Assembly: GCF_014332515.1 (NCBI RefSeq)
Contig: NZ_VFSD01000002.1
Span: 186,001-250,000 of the forward strand
DNA: 64,000 bases
Direction: 5' to 3'
DNA from: Pontibacter beigongshangensis
Lineage (GTDB): Bacteria; Bacteroidota; Bacteroidia; Cytophagales; Hymenobacteraceae
Shown here: in pieces, positions 42,561 to 52,535 of the stretch
Numbering within the stretch: position 1 is the first letter of the stretch
Layout of the letters: each line of letters starts with the position of its first letter
Translations under genes and position numbers: made by a program
The notes under the pieces: model-generated
What the model saw: only the letters and a program-made list of their open reading frames with translations
What the model was told of the DNA's origin: nothing
Databases searched by the model: none

Positions 42561-43976
42561 ATGAGAAACTTTTACCCGTTCCGTGTCCTCAGCAGAACAT
42601 TCTTAACGACCGTCCTGACAAGCTTCCTGGTTATTGGCTCAACAGATGCTGCAACGGCACAGCAACATCGCCCTATTTCCCTGAAGAGCAACCGATCGCT
42701 GCACAGCCCGGCCCCAGCTACAGGAAACAAGCTAGTAGCCGGCTCTTTAGCAGGCAGCCTGACAAAACAAGCTGCAGCAGCCACTATCGCACAACCGCTT
42801 ACCAGCCAGCACTATGCGGCAGACGGCGCAACCTGGCGGCACGAAACCACCAACACCTATGCCTATGATGAGGCGGGGCGCATAACCAGCGTAGTAGAAA
42901 AGCATCCTGATGGGTCTAATCTTCGCAGAGAAACATGGACGTATGACCAGTATGGCAATGAAACAGAAAACTTACACGAGCAATGGAATGGAAGCGCGTG
43001 GGAACTGAATGGAGGCTGGAAATCAGACCATACGTATAATGCCAACGGTAAAATTACTGAAACCATAGAAAGGAACTGGCGCAACAATGCCTGGGAACTA
43101 TATTACAGATACGTGTACTCCTACAACGGAAATAATCAGCTACTGACCATTACAGAGTACGATGTAGATGCTTCTGAATGGCTGTTGGAGGGCAGCTATA
43201 CCCTGGCTTACGCAAATGCTACCGGTGGCCCCACCTCCCTGACCTATATGGAGCCGAACCGCGATGGTGTTATGGTAAACTCTGAACGGGTTATTGACAT
43301 TGCCTGGCACAGCTTTTCAAACAGCCGGCCTGGGTATGAGTTATTCGACCAACCGATAAAAAGTTACGTTAGCCAGGTGTGGGAAGACGGACAGTGGGTA
43401 AACGATGAAAAGTATGATGCCACGTTTGGTGCGAACGGCAGCTATGTGGGCACCTACCAGGAATGGGAAAATGGCACCTGGGTAAACGACTACCGGGAAA
43501 CCGTTACCTATGACGAACGTGGGAACCTGGTCTTGTCTGAAGACGAGAGACGGATTGCAGGTGCCTGGGTAAAAGATTACGGCTTTAAATACACCTACAC
43601 GTACAACACCGCCGGCAACCTGGCAGAATCAGTTCAGCAAAACTATAACACCGGAACAAGAGCCTACGAAAACACCTACCGCATCGTCTACTCCAACTTC
43701 CAGGTCATCACCTCTGCGCCACTGGCAGCCGCCGAACTTTCAACAGAAATCTACCCCAACCCCACCGCCGACAAAATCACGCTCAGCTATAAGCAGCCAG
43801 GCAGTCAGGCTACCCTGCAGATCACAGACATAGCCGGACGCATTGTTTTTGAGAAGCAGCTGCCCTACGCTGTGCAGCAGCAGGAACTGGATTTATCCAA
43901 TTTCCCGGCCGGGCTCTACATGCTCCGCCTACGTGCAGGAAATGCTGTATCAACCACAAAAATAATGAAACTCTGA
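42561..43976 (+). CDS. Large secreted repeat protein with type IX sorting domain
   Basis: Starting at MRNFYPFRVLSRTFLTTVLT gives 471 residues with a signal peptide ending near DAATAQQ. Residues about 95-360 contain diverged YD/RHS-like repeats of the pattern YDxxGxxTxxVxxxWxNGxW (TYDQYGNETENLHEQWNGSA, then YNANGKITETIERNWRNNAW, then TYDERGNLVLSEDERRI). The end (TEIYPNPTADKITLSYKQPG to GLYMLRLRAGNAVSTTKIMK) is a type IX sorting domain. The protein is therefore exported or surface-attached; the repeats suggest an adhesive or carbohydrate-binding role, which is not shown. Confidence 0.8.
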   Translation: MRNFYPFRVLSRTFLTTVLTSFLVIGSTDAATAQQHRPISLKSNRSLHSPAPATGNKLVAGSLAGSLTKQAAAATIAQPLTSQHYAADGATWRHETTNTYAYDEAGRITSVVEKHPDGSNLRRETWTYDQYGNETENLHEQWNGSAWELNGGWKSDHTYNANGKITETIERNWRNNAWELYYRYVYSYNGNNQLLTITEYDVDASEWLLEGSYTLAYANATGGPTSLTYMEPNRDGVMVNSERVIDIAWHSFSNSRPGYELFDQPIKSYVSQVWEDGQWVNDEKYDATFGANGSYVGTYQEWENGTWVNDYRETVTYDERGNLVLSEDERRIAGAWVKDYGFKYTYTYNTAGNLAESVQQNYNTGTRAYENTYRIVYSNFQVITSAPLAAAELSTEIYPNPTADKITLSYKQPGSQATLQITDIAGRIVFEKQLPYAVQQQELDLSNFPAGLYMLRLRAGNAVSTTKIMKL

Positions 43977-44000
43977 AACGGAGCTTGCAGGGCCGCCAGG

Positions 44001-44055
44001 CAATTATTTAAATGAAAATGCCCCTCAGGAGCCACTCCTGCTCCTGCTGCCGCTG
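44001..44055 (+). repeat. Dispersed intergenic repeat, copy 15
   Basis: ATTATTTAAATGAAAATG, then CCCCTCAGGAGC, then ACTCCTGCTCCTGCTGCCGC. It starts 24 bp after the T9SS cargo stop. Confidence 0.84.
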
Positions 44056-44105
44056 ACCAACAGCCGGCCTGCAGCGCTACTTTACCGGCAGCCTAGCTAC
44101 CCTTT

Positions 44106-44136
44106 AAGAGCCACGCCCAACCGCGTGGCTCTTTTT
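44106..44136 (+). terminator. Terminator before the nuo locus
   Basis: AAGAGCCACGC pairs with GCGTGGCTCTT over a 6-base loop, followed by T5. It separates the T9SS gene from nuoA. Confidence 0.88.
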
Positions 44137-44266
44137 ATGCCTGAAAACTCAGAGAAATAAGCAGAATTTGCCCTTTGCTAATGGCAGTTGGCCTGTATTT
44201 TACCTTTTGATTCTTGGGTATTTATCCCTAATTTTGACATCAAATCCAAAAAAGCACTTTAACAAT

Positions 44267-44641
44267 ATGGAAACATCTGTGGATCAGTACGTACCATCGG
44301 ATTATTTACCAATTCTGATACAGTTCGCAGCTGCTCTCGGCTTCGTGCTGTTTGCCCTTGGCCTGACGCACCTGTTGGGCCCCAAGCGAAAAAGCGATGT
44401 AAAAAACGCCGCCTGGGAAAGCGGTATCGAATCGGTGGGGGATGCCCGCTCGCCCATCTCTTATAAATATTTCATGACAGCCATCTTGTTTGTGCTTTTC
44501 GATGTGGAGATCATCTTCATGTACCCCTGGGCCGTCAACTTCAGAGAATTCGGTATGACCTACTTCCTCCCGATGCTTCTTTTCCTGGGCGTGTTGCTGG
44601 CTGGCTTCTACTACGAGCTGAAAAAAGGCATCCTGAAGTAG
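44267..44641 (+). CDS. nuoA: NADH-quinone oxidoreductase subunit A
   Basis: I start at METSVDQYVPSDYLPILIQF (124 residues), because the longer frame is out of family. Three membrane segments, the conserved YESG-like loop (AAWESGIESVGDARSPISYK) and the end TILFVLFDVEIIFMYPWAVN identify NuoA of complex I. This is the first gene of the nuo operon. Just upstream, TTACCTTTTG at 44199-44208 resembles a -7 box with one extra T and may be the operon promoter. Confidence 0.93.
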   Translation: METSVDQYVPSDYLPILIQFAAALGFVLFALGLTHLLGPKRKSDVKNAAWESGIESVGDARSPISYKYFMTAILFVLFDVEIIFMYPWAVNFREFGMTYFLPMLLFLGVLLAGFYYELKKGILK

Positions 44642-44729
44642 CGGTTACGATTTAAACTTTTGCGAACTGACAGTTGTTCTAACCCAAGGTTAAACACCGT
44701 ATTTTCTGAACAACTTTTAATTGTTAGAC

Positions 44730-45284
44730 ATGAGCGACACAAATAAAGATATAAATTTTGCGGAGGCACCGGACGGACATGCCGGGGCAGGCTTTTTTGC
44801 CACATCACTGGAGAAAATTGTTGGTCTTGCCCGTAAGAACTCGCTTTGGCCACTTCCCTTCGCCACCTCCTGCTGCGGCATCGAGTTTATGGCCACTATG
44901 GGATCTACCTACGACCTTTCCCGCTTCGGCTCCGAGCGTATGAGCTTCTCGCCTCGCCAGGCCGATGTGCTGATGGTAATGGGTACGATTGCCAAAAAAA
45001 TGGGCCCTGTCGTGAAGCAGGTATATGAGCAGATGGCAGAGCCCCGCTGGGTGATTGCCGTAGGGGCATGCGCCACTTCCGGCGGCATTTTCGACACCTA
45101 CTCCGTACTGCAGGGCATCGACAGGATTATTCCGGTAGATGTATATGTGCCCGGTTGTCCGCCCCGCCCCGAGCAGATTCTGGATGGCGTGCTGCGTGTG
45201 CAGGACCTGGCCGAGAATGAATCGCTTCGCCGCCGCAACTCACCTGAATATCAGGCATTACTAGCCTCTTATAACATAAAATAA
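44730..45284 (+). CDS. nuoB: NADH-quinone oxidoreductase subunit B
   Basis: The 184-residue subunit carries the N2 cluster ligands: adjacent Cys in ATSCCGIEF, the third in GACATSGG and the fourth in VPGCPPRPEQ. I choose ATG at 44730 over the TTG three codons upstream. NuoB passes electrons to quinone at the end of the peripheral arm. Confidence 0.95.
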   Translation: MSDTNKDINFAEAPDGHAGAGFFATSLEKIVGLARKNSLWPLPFATSCCGIEFMATMGSTYDLSRFGSERMSFSPRQADVLMVMGTIAKKMGPVVKQVYEQMAEPRWVIAVGACATSGGIFDTYSVLQGIDRIIPVDVYVPGCPPRPEQILDGVLRVQDLAENESLRRRNSPEYQALLASYNIK

Positions 45285-45286
45285 GC

Positions 45287-45793
45287 ATGGAGCTTACGAA
45301 CGAGAATGTACTTGGTCTGCTGATAGACAAATTTGGGGAAGACCGCATCCGGGACGCTTACGACCCGGATGGCATCATGACCTTTTTTACCGACCGCGAC
45401 ACCATCGTGCCGCTGATCCAGTACCTGTATGATGAGGATGCGCTGCAGATACGTTTCCTTACCACCATGTGCGGCATTCACTACCCCGACCAGAAGGACA
45501 AGGAACTGTGCGTGATGTACCAGCTGCATAACCTGCGCCATAACTACCGCATCCGCATTAAGGTAAGCCTAAGCGCGGCCGACCCGGTGGTACCTACGCT
45601 TACCGGGCTGTACGCCACTGCCAACTGGATGGAACGCGAGACATTCGACTTCTACGGCATTATATTTACAGGGCATCCTAACCTTACCCGCATCCTGAAT
45701 GTGGAGGACATGGAATATCACCCGATGCTGAAGCAATATCCGCTCGAGGATCAAACCAGAGAAGATAAAATCGATACTTTTTTCGGGCGTTAG
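45287..45793 (+). CDS. nuoC: NADH-quinone oxidoreductase subunit C
   Basis: A 168-residue 30-kDa-type subunit, with motif ETFDFYGIIFTGHPNLTRIL and the end HPMLKQYPLEDQTREDK. It begins 2 bp after nuoB. It is separate from nuoD, unlike the fused NuoCD of enterobacteria. Confidence 0.93.
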   Translation: MELTNENVLGLLIDKFGEDRIRDAYDPDGIMTFFTDRDTIVPLIQYLYDEDALQIRFLTTMCGIHYPDQKDKELCVMYQLHNLRHNYRIRIKVSLSAADPVVPTLTGLYATANWMERETFDFYGIIFTGHPNLTRILNVEDMEYHPMLKQYPLEDQTREDKIDTFFGR

Positions 45794-45853
45794 GCCCATG
45801 GCATTACCAGTTGCCCTGCCGGCGGCCGGTAACCAACCAGAATATCCATACAT

Positions 45854-47107
45854 ATGGCTACTGAAACTAAAGATAAAAAGCAGACCACCGCTCTCGAAGA
45901 TTACAGAGGTTATCGTGAACTCGTACAGCAGTACGAGCACGACGATACCCTGACCACGCTGAACCTGGGACCAACGCACCCGGCCACGCACGGTATTTTC
46001 CAGAATATCCTGAAAATGGACGGGGAAGTCATTAAGTCGGCTGTGCCTACCATCGGCTACATACACCGTGCCTTTGAGAAAATTGCGGAACGCCGCCCCT
46101 TCTACCAGATCACGCCCTTGACCGACCGCATGAACTACTGCTCTGCGCCGATCAATAACATGGGCTACCACATGACGGTGGAGAAGCTGCTCGGCATTAC
46201 CATTCCGAAGCGCGCGCAGTACATCCGGGTGATCATGATGGAACTGGCCCGCATCTCTGACCACCTGATCTGTAACTCCGTTATCGGCGTGGACTCCGGA
46301 GCGCTTACCGGCTTCCTGTACGTGATGCAGGAGCGGGAAAAAATATATGATATCTATGAAGAGGTCTGCGGGGCGAGGCTAACAACTAACATGGGCCGCA
46401 TCGGGGGCATGGAGCGCGATCTGTCGCCAAAAGCCATCCACCTGATAGAAGAGTTCCTGGTACGGTTCCCGAAAGTATGGGGTGAGTTCGAGAACATGCT
46501 TACCCGCAACCGTATTTTCATAGACAGAACAGAAGGCGTGAGTCCTATTTCAGCGGAACGTGCCCTGAACTATGGCTTTACAGGCCCCAACCTGCGTGCC
46601 GCCGGCGTCGACTATGATGTGCGTGTTATGAACCCCTACTCTTCTTATGAGGATTTCGACTTTGAGATACCAGTGGGCACTAACGGCGACATTTACGATC
46701 GCTTTATGGTGCGCAACGAGGAGATCTGGCAAAGCCTCAAAATAATTAAGCAAGCAGTAACTAATCTGCCCGAAGGTTCTTACCACGCAGATGCGCCGCA
46801 TTATTACCTGCCGCCAAAGCAGGCCGTTTATACCAGCATGGAAGCCCTGATCTATCACTTTAAGATCGTGATGGGCGAAGTAGAGGCCCCGAAAGGAGAA
46901 GTGTACCACTCTGTAGAAGGTGGCAACGGCGAACTTGGCTTCTACCTCATCAGCGATGGTGGCCGCACGCCTTACAGGCTGCACTTCCGGCGCCCCTGCT
47001 TTATTTATTACCAGGCCTACTCAGAGCTTATTGTTGGCAGCCAGTTATCAGATGCCATCCTGACGCTGAGCAGCCTGAACGTAATAGCCGGCGAGCTGGA
47101 CTCTTAA
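45854..47107 (+). CDS. nuoD: NADH-quinone oxidoreductase subunit D
   Basis: The 417-residue 49-kDa subunit has LNLGPTHPATHGIFQNIL, the quinone-site PLTDRMNYCSAPINNMGYHM, RADDHLICN-like RISDHLICNSVIGVDSGALT and the C-terminal GELDS. It forms the quinone pocket together with NuoB. Confidence 0.96.
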   Translation: MATETKDKKQTTALEDYRGYRELVQQYEHDDTLTTLNLGPTHPATHGIFQNILKMDGEVIKSAVPTIGYIHRAFEKIAERRPFYQITPLTDRMNYCSAPINNMGYHMTVEKLLGITIPKRAQYIRVIMMELARISDHLICNSVIGVDSGALTGFLYVMQEREKIYDIYEEVCGARLTTNMGRIGGMERDLSPKAIHLIEEFLVRFPKVWGEFENMLTRNRIFIDRTEGVSPISAERALNYGFTGPNLRAAGVDYDVRVMNPYSSYEDFDFEIPVGTNGDIYDRFMVRNEEIWQSLKIIKQAVTNLPEGSYHADAPHYYLPPKQAVYTSMEALIYHFKIVMGEVEAPKGEVYHSVEGGNGELGFYLISDGGRTPYRLHFRRPCFIYYQAYSELIVGSQLSDAILTLSSLNVIAGELDS

Positions 47108-47170
47108 TTTATTTTAACATTCATCATGAACCACTGATTGTTCGGTAAATGATCAGTGACAACAGTAATA

Positions 47171-47728
47171 ATGGCAGAGACTAAAAACGAAGTTAAGTTT
47201 TCTGATGCGGCCATGGCCGACATACAACGGTACATCAGCCACTATCCTGAGGACCGTCAGAAATCAGCTATCCTACCGATACTGCACATTGCGCAGGCCG
47301 AGTCTGGCGGATGGGTAAGCCCCGAAGTTATGGACAAGGTGGCCGAGATATTGAATATCCAGCCAATTGAGGTGTATGAGGTGGCCACCTTCTACACCAT
47401 GTTTAACCTGAAACCAGTAGGAAAGCATGTGTTGGAAGTATGCCGCACCGGTCCCTGCTGCCTACGCGGAGCCGACCAGCTGATAGACACACTGAAGCAG
47501 AAGCTTGGCGTGGAAGAAGGCGGCACAAGCGCCGACGGCATGTTTACGCTGAAGCCGGTAGAATGCCTGGCATCCTGCGGCACCGGCCCCATGCTGCAGG
47601 TGCGCGAAAAATTCTACGAGAACATCGAAAACGAGGAGCAGGTAGACGCGTTCCTGGAAATGCTGCGCCAATCAGAGGTAGAAACGCCTTATCATGTTGC
47701 TGCTTACAATAAAAATAGCGGCAAATAG
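47171..47728 (+). CDS. nuoE: NADH-quinone oxidoreductase subunit E
   Basis: Starting at MAETKNEVKFSDAAMADIQR gives 185 residues. The thioredoxin-like domain holds the N1a 2Fe-2S ligands: Cys in VCRTGPCCLRG and in CLASCGTGP. It belongs to the NADH dehydrogenase module with NuoF and NuoG. Confidence 0.93.
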   Translation: MAETKNEVKFSDAAMADIQRYISHYPEDRQKSAILPILHIAQAESGGWVSPEVMDKVAEILNIQPIEVYEVATFYTMFNLKPVGKHVLEVCRTGPCCLRGADQLIDTLKQKLGVEEGGTSADGMFTLKPVECLASCGTGPMLQVREKFYENIENEEQVDAFLEMLRQSEVETPYHVAAYNKNSGK

Positions 47729-47771
47729 TAAATCAATAAGCCGAGACTAACAAAGAAAGATATCCTGCTTT

Positions 47772-49118
47772 ATGGGACTTAAGATATTAACCGAACATAT
47801 AAACGTACCAGGCATCGAAACGCTGGAGGTGTATCGCAAGCATGGCGGCTACAAATCTGTAGAGAAAGCCGTGAAAACGATGACTCCGGAAGAGGTGGTG
47901 GAAGAGGTGAAAACCTCCGGCCTGCGTGGCCGTGGTGGTGCCGGCTTCCCAACTGGGTTGAAGTGGAGCTTCCTGGCTAAACCAGAAGGAGTGCCTCGCT
48001 ACCTGGTGTGCAACGCCGATGAATCGGAACCGGGCACTTTTAAGGACCGCTGGTTCATGGAGCATAACCCGCATGCCCTGATAGAAGGCATGATCACTTC
48101 CAGCTATGCGCTAGGCGCCAATACTTCCTATATTTATATCCGGGGGGAGCTGATGTTCATCCTGCGTATACTGGAGAAGGCAATTGCAGAGGCTTACGCA
48201 GCCGGCTTGCTGGGCAAAAACATTCTGGGTTCAGGATATGACCTGGACTTGCATGTGGCTCCGGGTGGTGGTGCCTATATCTGCGGGGAGGAAACAGCGC
48301 TGCTGGAATCGCTGGAAGGCAAACGTGGCAATCCTCGCAACAAGCCGCCGTTCCCGGCCGTGAAAGGCCTCTTTGCATGCCCGACGGTGGTTAACAACGT
48401 GGAGACAATTGCAAGTGTGCCCTGGATCGTGAACAATACCGGTGCGGAATATGCTAAAGTAGGCATTGGCCGCAGCACCGGCACCAAACTGATCTCGGCA
48501 AGCGGAAACATCAACAACCCCGGCGTATATGAAATAGAGCTGGGCGTACCGGTAGAGGAATTCATCTACTCCGACCAGTACTGTGGCGGCATCTGGAAAG
48601 GCAAAAGTCTGAAAGCAGTGGTGCCGGGAGGAAGCTCCGTGCCAATTCTCCCTGCCAACCTCATCCTGAAAACTGTAGCCGGAGAAGATCGCCTCATGAC
48701 GTACGAGTCGCTGGCAGACGGTGGTTTCGTTTCCGGTTCGATGATGGGATCCGGAGCTTTTATTGTGTTCGACGAAGACCAGTGCATTGTGCGCAATACA
48801 TGGAACTATGCCCGCTTTTACCACCACGAGTCCTGCGGGCAGTGCAGCCCCTGCCGCGAAGGTACCGGCTGGATGGAAAAAGTGCTGCACCGCATCGAGT
48901 ACGGCCACGGCCATCAGCGAGACATCGACCTGCTGGTAAGCGTAGCCAAGCAGATAGAAGGCAACACCATCTGCCCACTCGGCGATGCCGCCGCATGGCC
49001 GGTAGCAGCAGCCATACGCCACTTCCGCGATGAGTTTGAGTGGCATATAAAACACCCGCAGGAAGCAACAACCCCGGGTGCCGTGTACAGAGGACAGCTG
49101 AATTCTGTAACAGCTTAA
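47772..49118 (+). CDS. nuoF: NADH-quinone oxidoreductase subunit F
   Basis: The 448-residue subunit has the NADH site [15 protein letters not shown], the FMN site [14 protein letters not shown], a Gly-rich [17 protein letters not shown], and the N3 cluster ligands [12 protein letters not shown] plus the later Cys in NTICPLGDA. It oxidises NADH at the tip of the peripheral arm. Confidence 0.96.
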   Translation: MGLKILTEHINVPGIETLEVYRKHGGYKSVEKAVKTMTPEEVVEEVKTSGLRGRGGAGFPTGLKWSFLAKPEGVPRYLVCNADESEPGTFKDRWFMEHNPHALIEGMITSSYALGANTSYIYIRGELMFILRILEKAIAEAYAAGLLGKNILGSGYDLDLHVAPGGGAYICGEETALLESLEGKRGNPRNKPPFPAVKGLFACPTVVNNVETIASVPWIVNNTGAEYAKVGIGRSTGTKLISASGNINNPGVYEIELGVPVEEFIYSDQYCGGIWKGKSLKAVVPGGSSVPILPANLILKTVAGEDRLMTYESLADGGFVSGSMMGSGAFIVFDEDQCIVRNTWNYARFYHHESCGQCSPCREGTGWMEKVLHRIEYGHGHQRDIDLLVSVAKQIEGNTICPLGDAAAWPVAAAIRHFRDEFEWHIKHPQEATTPGAVYRGQLNSVTA

Positions 49119-49179
49119 AAGGACGCAGGATTTCAGACATAAGAAGCAAAACTTTCTGAAATCCTGAAAGAGGAACTGG

Positions 49180-49225
49180 AACCTAAAGGTCCCCTCCATA
49201 GACAAGGGGTTAGGGGGTGCTTGGA
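49180..49225 (-). repeat. Short GC-rich dispersed element between nuoF and nuoG
   Basis: The stretch AGGTCCCCTCCATAGACAAG followed by GGGTTAGGGGG resembles a word (CCCCTAACCCC..GGAGGGGA) that I recall as scattered in many Bacteroidota intergenic regions. It occurs once here, between two genes normally close together. Identification is from memory and needs a search. Confidence 0.45.
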
Positions 49226-49315
49226 TAACAGCAGCCCCTGAAACATGAAAACTAAAAATATAAAGGTTAGCGGCACCAGAAATGCCTGTAACCACGAAAG
49301 GATAAACAATCACTA

Positions 49316-50314
49316 ATGGCTAAGATAACATTCGATGGCATTGAAGTAGAAGTAGAAGATGGCACTACCATTCTGCAGGCGGCCCGAAAAATTGGGGGTA
49401 AGGTGGTGCCACCGGCTATGTGTTTTTATACACCGCTGAAAGGCAGTGGCGGCAAGTGCCGTGTTTGCCTGGTAAAAGTGTCGCAAGGCTCTGCTAAAGA
49501 TCCACGGCCTATGCCCAAGCTGGTTGCCTCATGCATCACGCCTGTGCAGGATGGCATGGTAGTAGAAAACACTACAAACGAAGATGTGCTTAATGCCCGC
49601 AAAAGCATTGTAGAGATGCTGCTCATAAACCACCCGCTCGATTGCCCTATCTGCGACCAGGCTGGTGAGTGCAATCTGCAGGACCTCTCTTATGAGCATG
49701 GGGTGAGTGCGCAACGATTTGAGGAGGAAAGACGCACCTTCAATAAAGTGGACCTCGGCCCCTATATTCAGCTGCACATGACCCGCTGCATCCTTTGCTA
49801 TCGCTGCGTATATACGGCTGACCAGATCACAGACAAGCGGGTGCATGGCGTACTGGGCCGCGGAGATGCCGCTGAGATCGGGACCTACATCGAGAACGTG
49901 ATCGACAATGATTTCTCCGGCAACGTGATTGATGTGTGCCCGGTGGGAGCACTGACAGATAAGACTTGGCGCTTTAAAAACCGTGTCTGGTTCACAAAGC
50001 CCCTGGACGCGCACCGCGACTGCCCTACCTGCAGCGGCAAAGTAACCCTCTGGAACCGTGGCGACCAGGTACTGCGCGTAACTGCCCGCAAAGACGAGTA
50101 CAGCGAAGTAGAAGAGTTTATCTGTAACACCTGCCGCTTCGACAAAAAGGAGATGAGCGACTGGACGATAGAAGGCCCACGTAAAATTGAAAGAGCATCT
50201 GTTATCTCGGCTAACCATTACGAGCTGCCGGTAGTAAACGTACCGATTATACCGAACCTTCCGAAATCAGCCAAAAAAGATTTACCTAACGCCCCTGAAC
50301 AATGGAATCCGTAG
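49316..50314 (+). CDS. nuoG: NADH-quinone oxidoreductase subunit G, short form
   Basis: At 332 residues this is much shorter than E. coli NuoG (about 900). It keeps the 2Fe-2S domain (Cys in CFYTPLKGSGGKCRVC), the His/Cys N5 region (HPLDCPICDQAGECNLQD), the next 4Fe-4S ligands (TRCILCYRCVYTADQ and VCPVGAL) and a further Cys pair (DCPTCSG, then ICNTCRF). It ends before the molybdopterin-like domain, as is usual in Bacteroidota. Its last 13 bases overlap the start of nuoH. Confidence 0.93.
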   Translation: MAKITFDGIEVEVEDGTTILQAARKIGGKVVPPAMCFYTPLKGSGGKCRVCLVKVSQGSAKDPRPMPKLVASCITPVQDGMVVENTTNEDVLNARKSIVEMLLINHPLDCPICDQAGECNLQDLSYEHGVSAQRFEEERRTFNKVDLGPYIQLHMTRCILCYRCVYTADQITDKRVHGVLGRGDAAEIGTYIENVIDNDFSGNVIDVCPVGALTDKTWRFKNRVWFTKPLDAHRDCPTCSGKVTLWNRGDQVLRVTARKDEYSEVEEFICNTCRFDKKEMSDWTIEGPRKIERASVISANHYELPVVNVPIIPNLPKSAKKDLPNAPEQWNP

Positions 50315-51363
50315 ATTTAATTTATAAGACCATTTATATACTGGTGATCTTTGGTATTACCCTCCTGATTGCCACTTATTCTACTTATGCCGAGCGCAAG
50401 GTAGCCGCCTTTATCCAGGATCGTATCGGGCCAAACCGGGCCGGGCCTTTCGGATTGCTGCAGCCGTTGGCCGATGCAGGCAAAATGTTCTTCAAGGAAG
50501 AGTTTATTCCGGCAAAATCTAACAAAGCGCTGTTTATTTTAGGTCCGGGTGTAGCCATGCTCATAGCTTGTATGTCGAGTGCGGTAATTCCGTTCGGCGA
50601 TATGCTCATAATCGGTGGCCGCGAAGTGTACCTGCAGGCCATTGAGGTAAACATTGGCCTGTTATATGTATTCGGAGTAGTGTCGTTAGGTGTTTACGGC
50701 GTGATGATCGGTGGATGGGCCTCTAATAACAAGTTCTCGTTGCTGGGTGCCATCCGGGCTGCTTCTCAGAACATTAGCTACGAGCTGGCCATGGGCCTTT
50801 CCATTATTGCCATCCTGATGATGACGGGCTCACTCTCGCTGAGAGAGATAGCCGCACAGCAGGCCGGGTTTAATTGGAATATTTGGTACCAGCCCCTGGG
50901 TTTTATTATCTTCCTGGTATGCGCCTTTGCTGAAACTAACCGTACTCCCTTCGACTTACCAGAGTGTGAGGCCGAGCTGGTAGGGGGTTACCACACCGAA
51001 TACAGCTCCATGAAACTGGGTCTGTTCCTGTTTGCCGAGTATATCAACATATTTGTAGCTTCGGCAGTAATGGCTACACTTTATTTCGGTGCTTATAACT
51101 TCCCGTTCATGCATGAGCTGGGTGCCCTGATCTCCGACGACCCGGTCATCGCCAACAATGTGATCACGATTCTGGGCGTAGTGGTAATGTTTGCGAAGAT
51201 ATTCTTCTTTATCTTCTTCTTCATGTGGGTTCGCTGGACGCTTCCGCGCTTTCGCTTCGACCAGCTGATGAAGCTGGGCTGGCAGATCCTGATCCCGCTG
51301 GCGATCCTGAACATTATACTGACAGGCGGTGGAATTCTGCTGAAGGACCACTTTTTTAATTGA
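50302..51363 (+). CDS. nuoH: NADH-quinone oxidoreductase subunit H
   Basis: A 353-residue membrane subunit with about eight hydrophobic segments. It has the quinone-site loop YAERKVAAFIQDRIGPNRAG, the ETNRTPFDLPECEAELVGGY motif and the end DQLMKLGWQILIPLAILNI. The ATG overlaps the nuoG stop region (TGGAATCCGTAG), so translation is probably coupled. Confidence 0.95.
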   Translation: MESVDLIYKTIYILVIFGITLLIATYSTYAERKVAAFIQDRIGPNRAGPFGLLQPLADAGKMFFKEEFIPAKSNKALFILGPGVAMLIACMSSAVIPFGDMLIIGGREVYLQAIEVNIGLLYVFGVVSLGVYGVMIGGWASNNKFSLLGAIRAASQNISYELAMGLSIIAILMMTGSLSLREIAAQQAGFNWNIWYQPLGFIIFLVCAFAETNRTPFDLPECEAELVGGYHTEYSSMKLGLFLFAEYINIFVASAVMATLYFGAYNFPFMHELGALISDDPVIANNVITILGVVVMFAKIFFFIFFFMWVRWTLPRFRFDQLMKLGWQILIPLAILNIILTGGGILLKDHFFN

Positions 51364-51441
51364 TTTACGATTTATTGAATGTTACAGGATGGTACCCTGT
51401 TCTTAAGACAAGTGCCAAACTAACAATCAACCTGAAAAGAA

Positions 51442-51951
51442 ATGGAACCACTAACCAATAGAAGTAAGAAACTGGCAAAAAAGGAGATGACATTCGCTGA
51501 AAAAGCGTATCTGCCTGCTATTGCACAGGGTCTTGGCATTACGCTCAAACACTTCTTCAAGAAGAAGAGCACCATCCAGTACCCGGAGGAGACAAGGCAG
51601 CGCAGCGACGTGTGGCGCGGGCTGCATGTGCTGAAGCGTGATGAGGAGGGACGGGAGCGCTGCACCGCCTGTGGCCTGTGTGCCGTAGCATGCCCGGCAG
51701 AGGCCATTACCATGGTAGCCGGAGAACGCAAGGTTGGAGAAGAGCACCTGTACCGCGAAGAGAAATATGCTGTAACATATGAGGTAAACATGCTGCGCTG
51801 CATCTTCTGCGGCATGTGCGAAGAGGCCTGCCCCAAGGCTGCCATCTTTCTGCAGGACGATAAAATTGCACCGGCCCGTTACGAACGCGATGAATTCATT
51901 TACGGCAAAGACAGGCTGGTAGAACCTCTTAAAACCACTGAAACAAAATAA
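51442..51951 (+). CDS. nuoI: NADH-quinone oxidoreductase subunit I
   Basis: The 169-residue subunit has two 4Fe-4S ferredoxin motifs, CTACGLCAVACPAEAI and CIFCGMCEEACPKAAI (clusters N6a and N6b). It links the N-cluster chain to NuoB. Confidence 0.95.
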   Translation: MEPLTNRSKKLAKKEMTFAEKAYLPAIAQGLGITLKHFFKKKSTIQYPEETRQRSDVWRGLHVLKRDEEGRERCTACGLCAVACPAEAITMVAGERKVGEEHLYREEKYAVTYEVNMLRCIFCGMCEEACPKAAIFLQDDKIAPARYERDEFIYGKDRLVEPLKTTETK

Positions 51952-51957
51952 ATTCTG

Positions 51958-52467
51958 ATGACAGATAGCCTGTTTTTTTTCCTAGCATCGCTTACGCTGC
52001 TTTGTGCTCTGATGGTGGTAATTTCCAAAAACCCGGTACACAGCGTACTGTTCCTGATCTTGACTTTCTTTACTATATCAGGCCATTACATTCTGCTTAA
52101 TGCGCAGTTTCTGGCAGCAGTAAATATTATTGTATACGCCGGGGCAATTATGGTGCTGTTCCTGTTTGTGATCATGTTCCTGAACCAGAGCCAGGAGCGC
52201 GTCAGAACCGCCACCATAAGCAAATTTGCCGGCGTAACTGCCGGGGGTCTGCTGTTTATAGTACTGGTAGCAGCCCTGCGGGATGCTTCGGTGCAGACAT
52301 ACGACCCGGAAACCTTTGACTCACAGATAGGAATGGTAGAGAACCTGGGCAAAGTATTGTTCGGAGATTACCTGCTACCCTTCGAGCTGGCATCCGTCTT
52401 GTTCCTGGTGGCCATGGTAGGCGCCGTGATGCTGGGTAAAAAAGAAGAAGGAGAAAAGCACTTCTAA
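51958..52467 (+). CDS. nuoJ: NADH-quinone oxidoreductase subunit J
   Basis: A 169-residue membrane subunit with five hydrophobic segments and the pi-bulge region VYAGAIMVLFLFVIMFLN. It starts 6 bp after nuoI. nuoK, normally next, is about 2 kb away here, and a strong terminator follows nuoJ. Confidence 0.93.
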   Translation: MTDSLFFFLASLTLLCALMVVISKNPVHSVLFLILTFFTISGHYILLNAQFLAAVNIIVYAGAIMVLFLFVIMFLNQSQERVRTATISKFAGVTAGGLLFIVLVAALRDASVQTYDPETFDSQIGMVENLGKVLFGDYLLPFELASVLFLVAMVGAVMLGKKEEGEKHF

Positions 52468-52535
52468 AAAAGAATTTAGTTTGAGTGGTCGCGCAAATTC
52501 TGAAATTGCAAAAAATAAAAACCATTCAGCAATTC

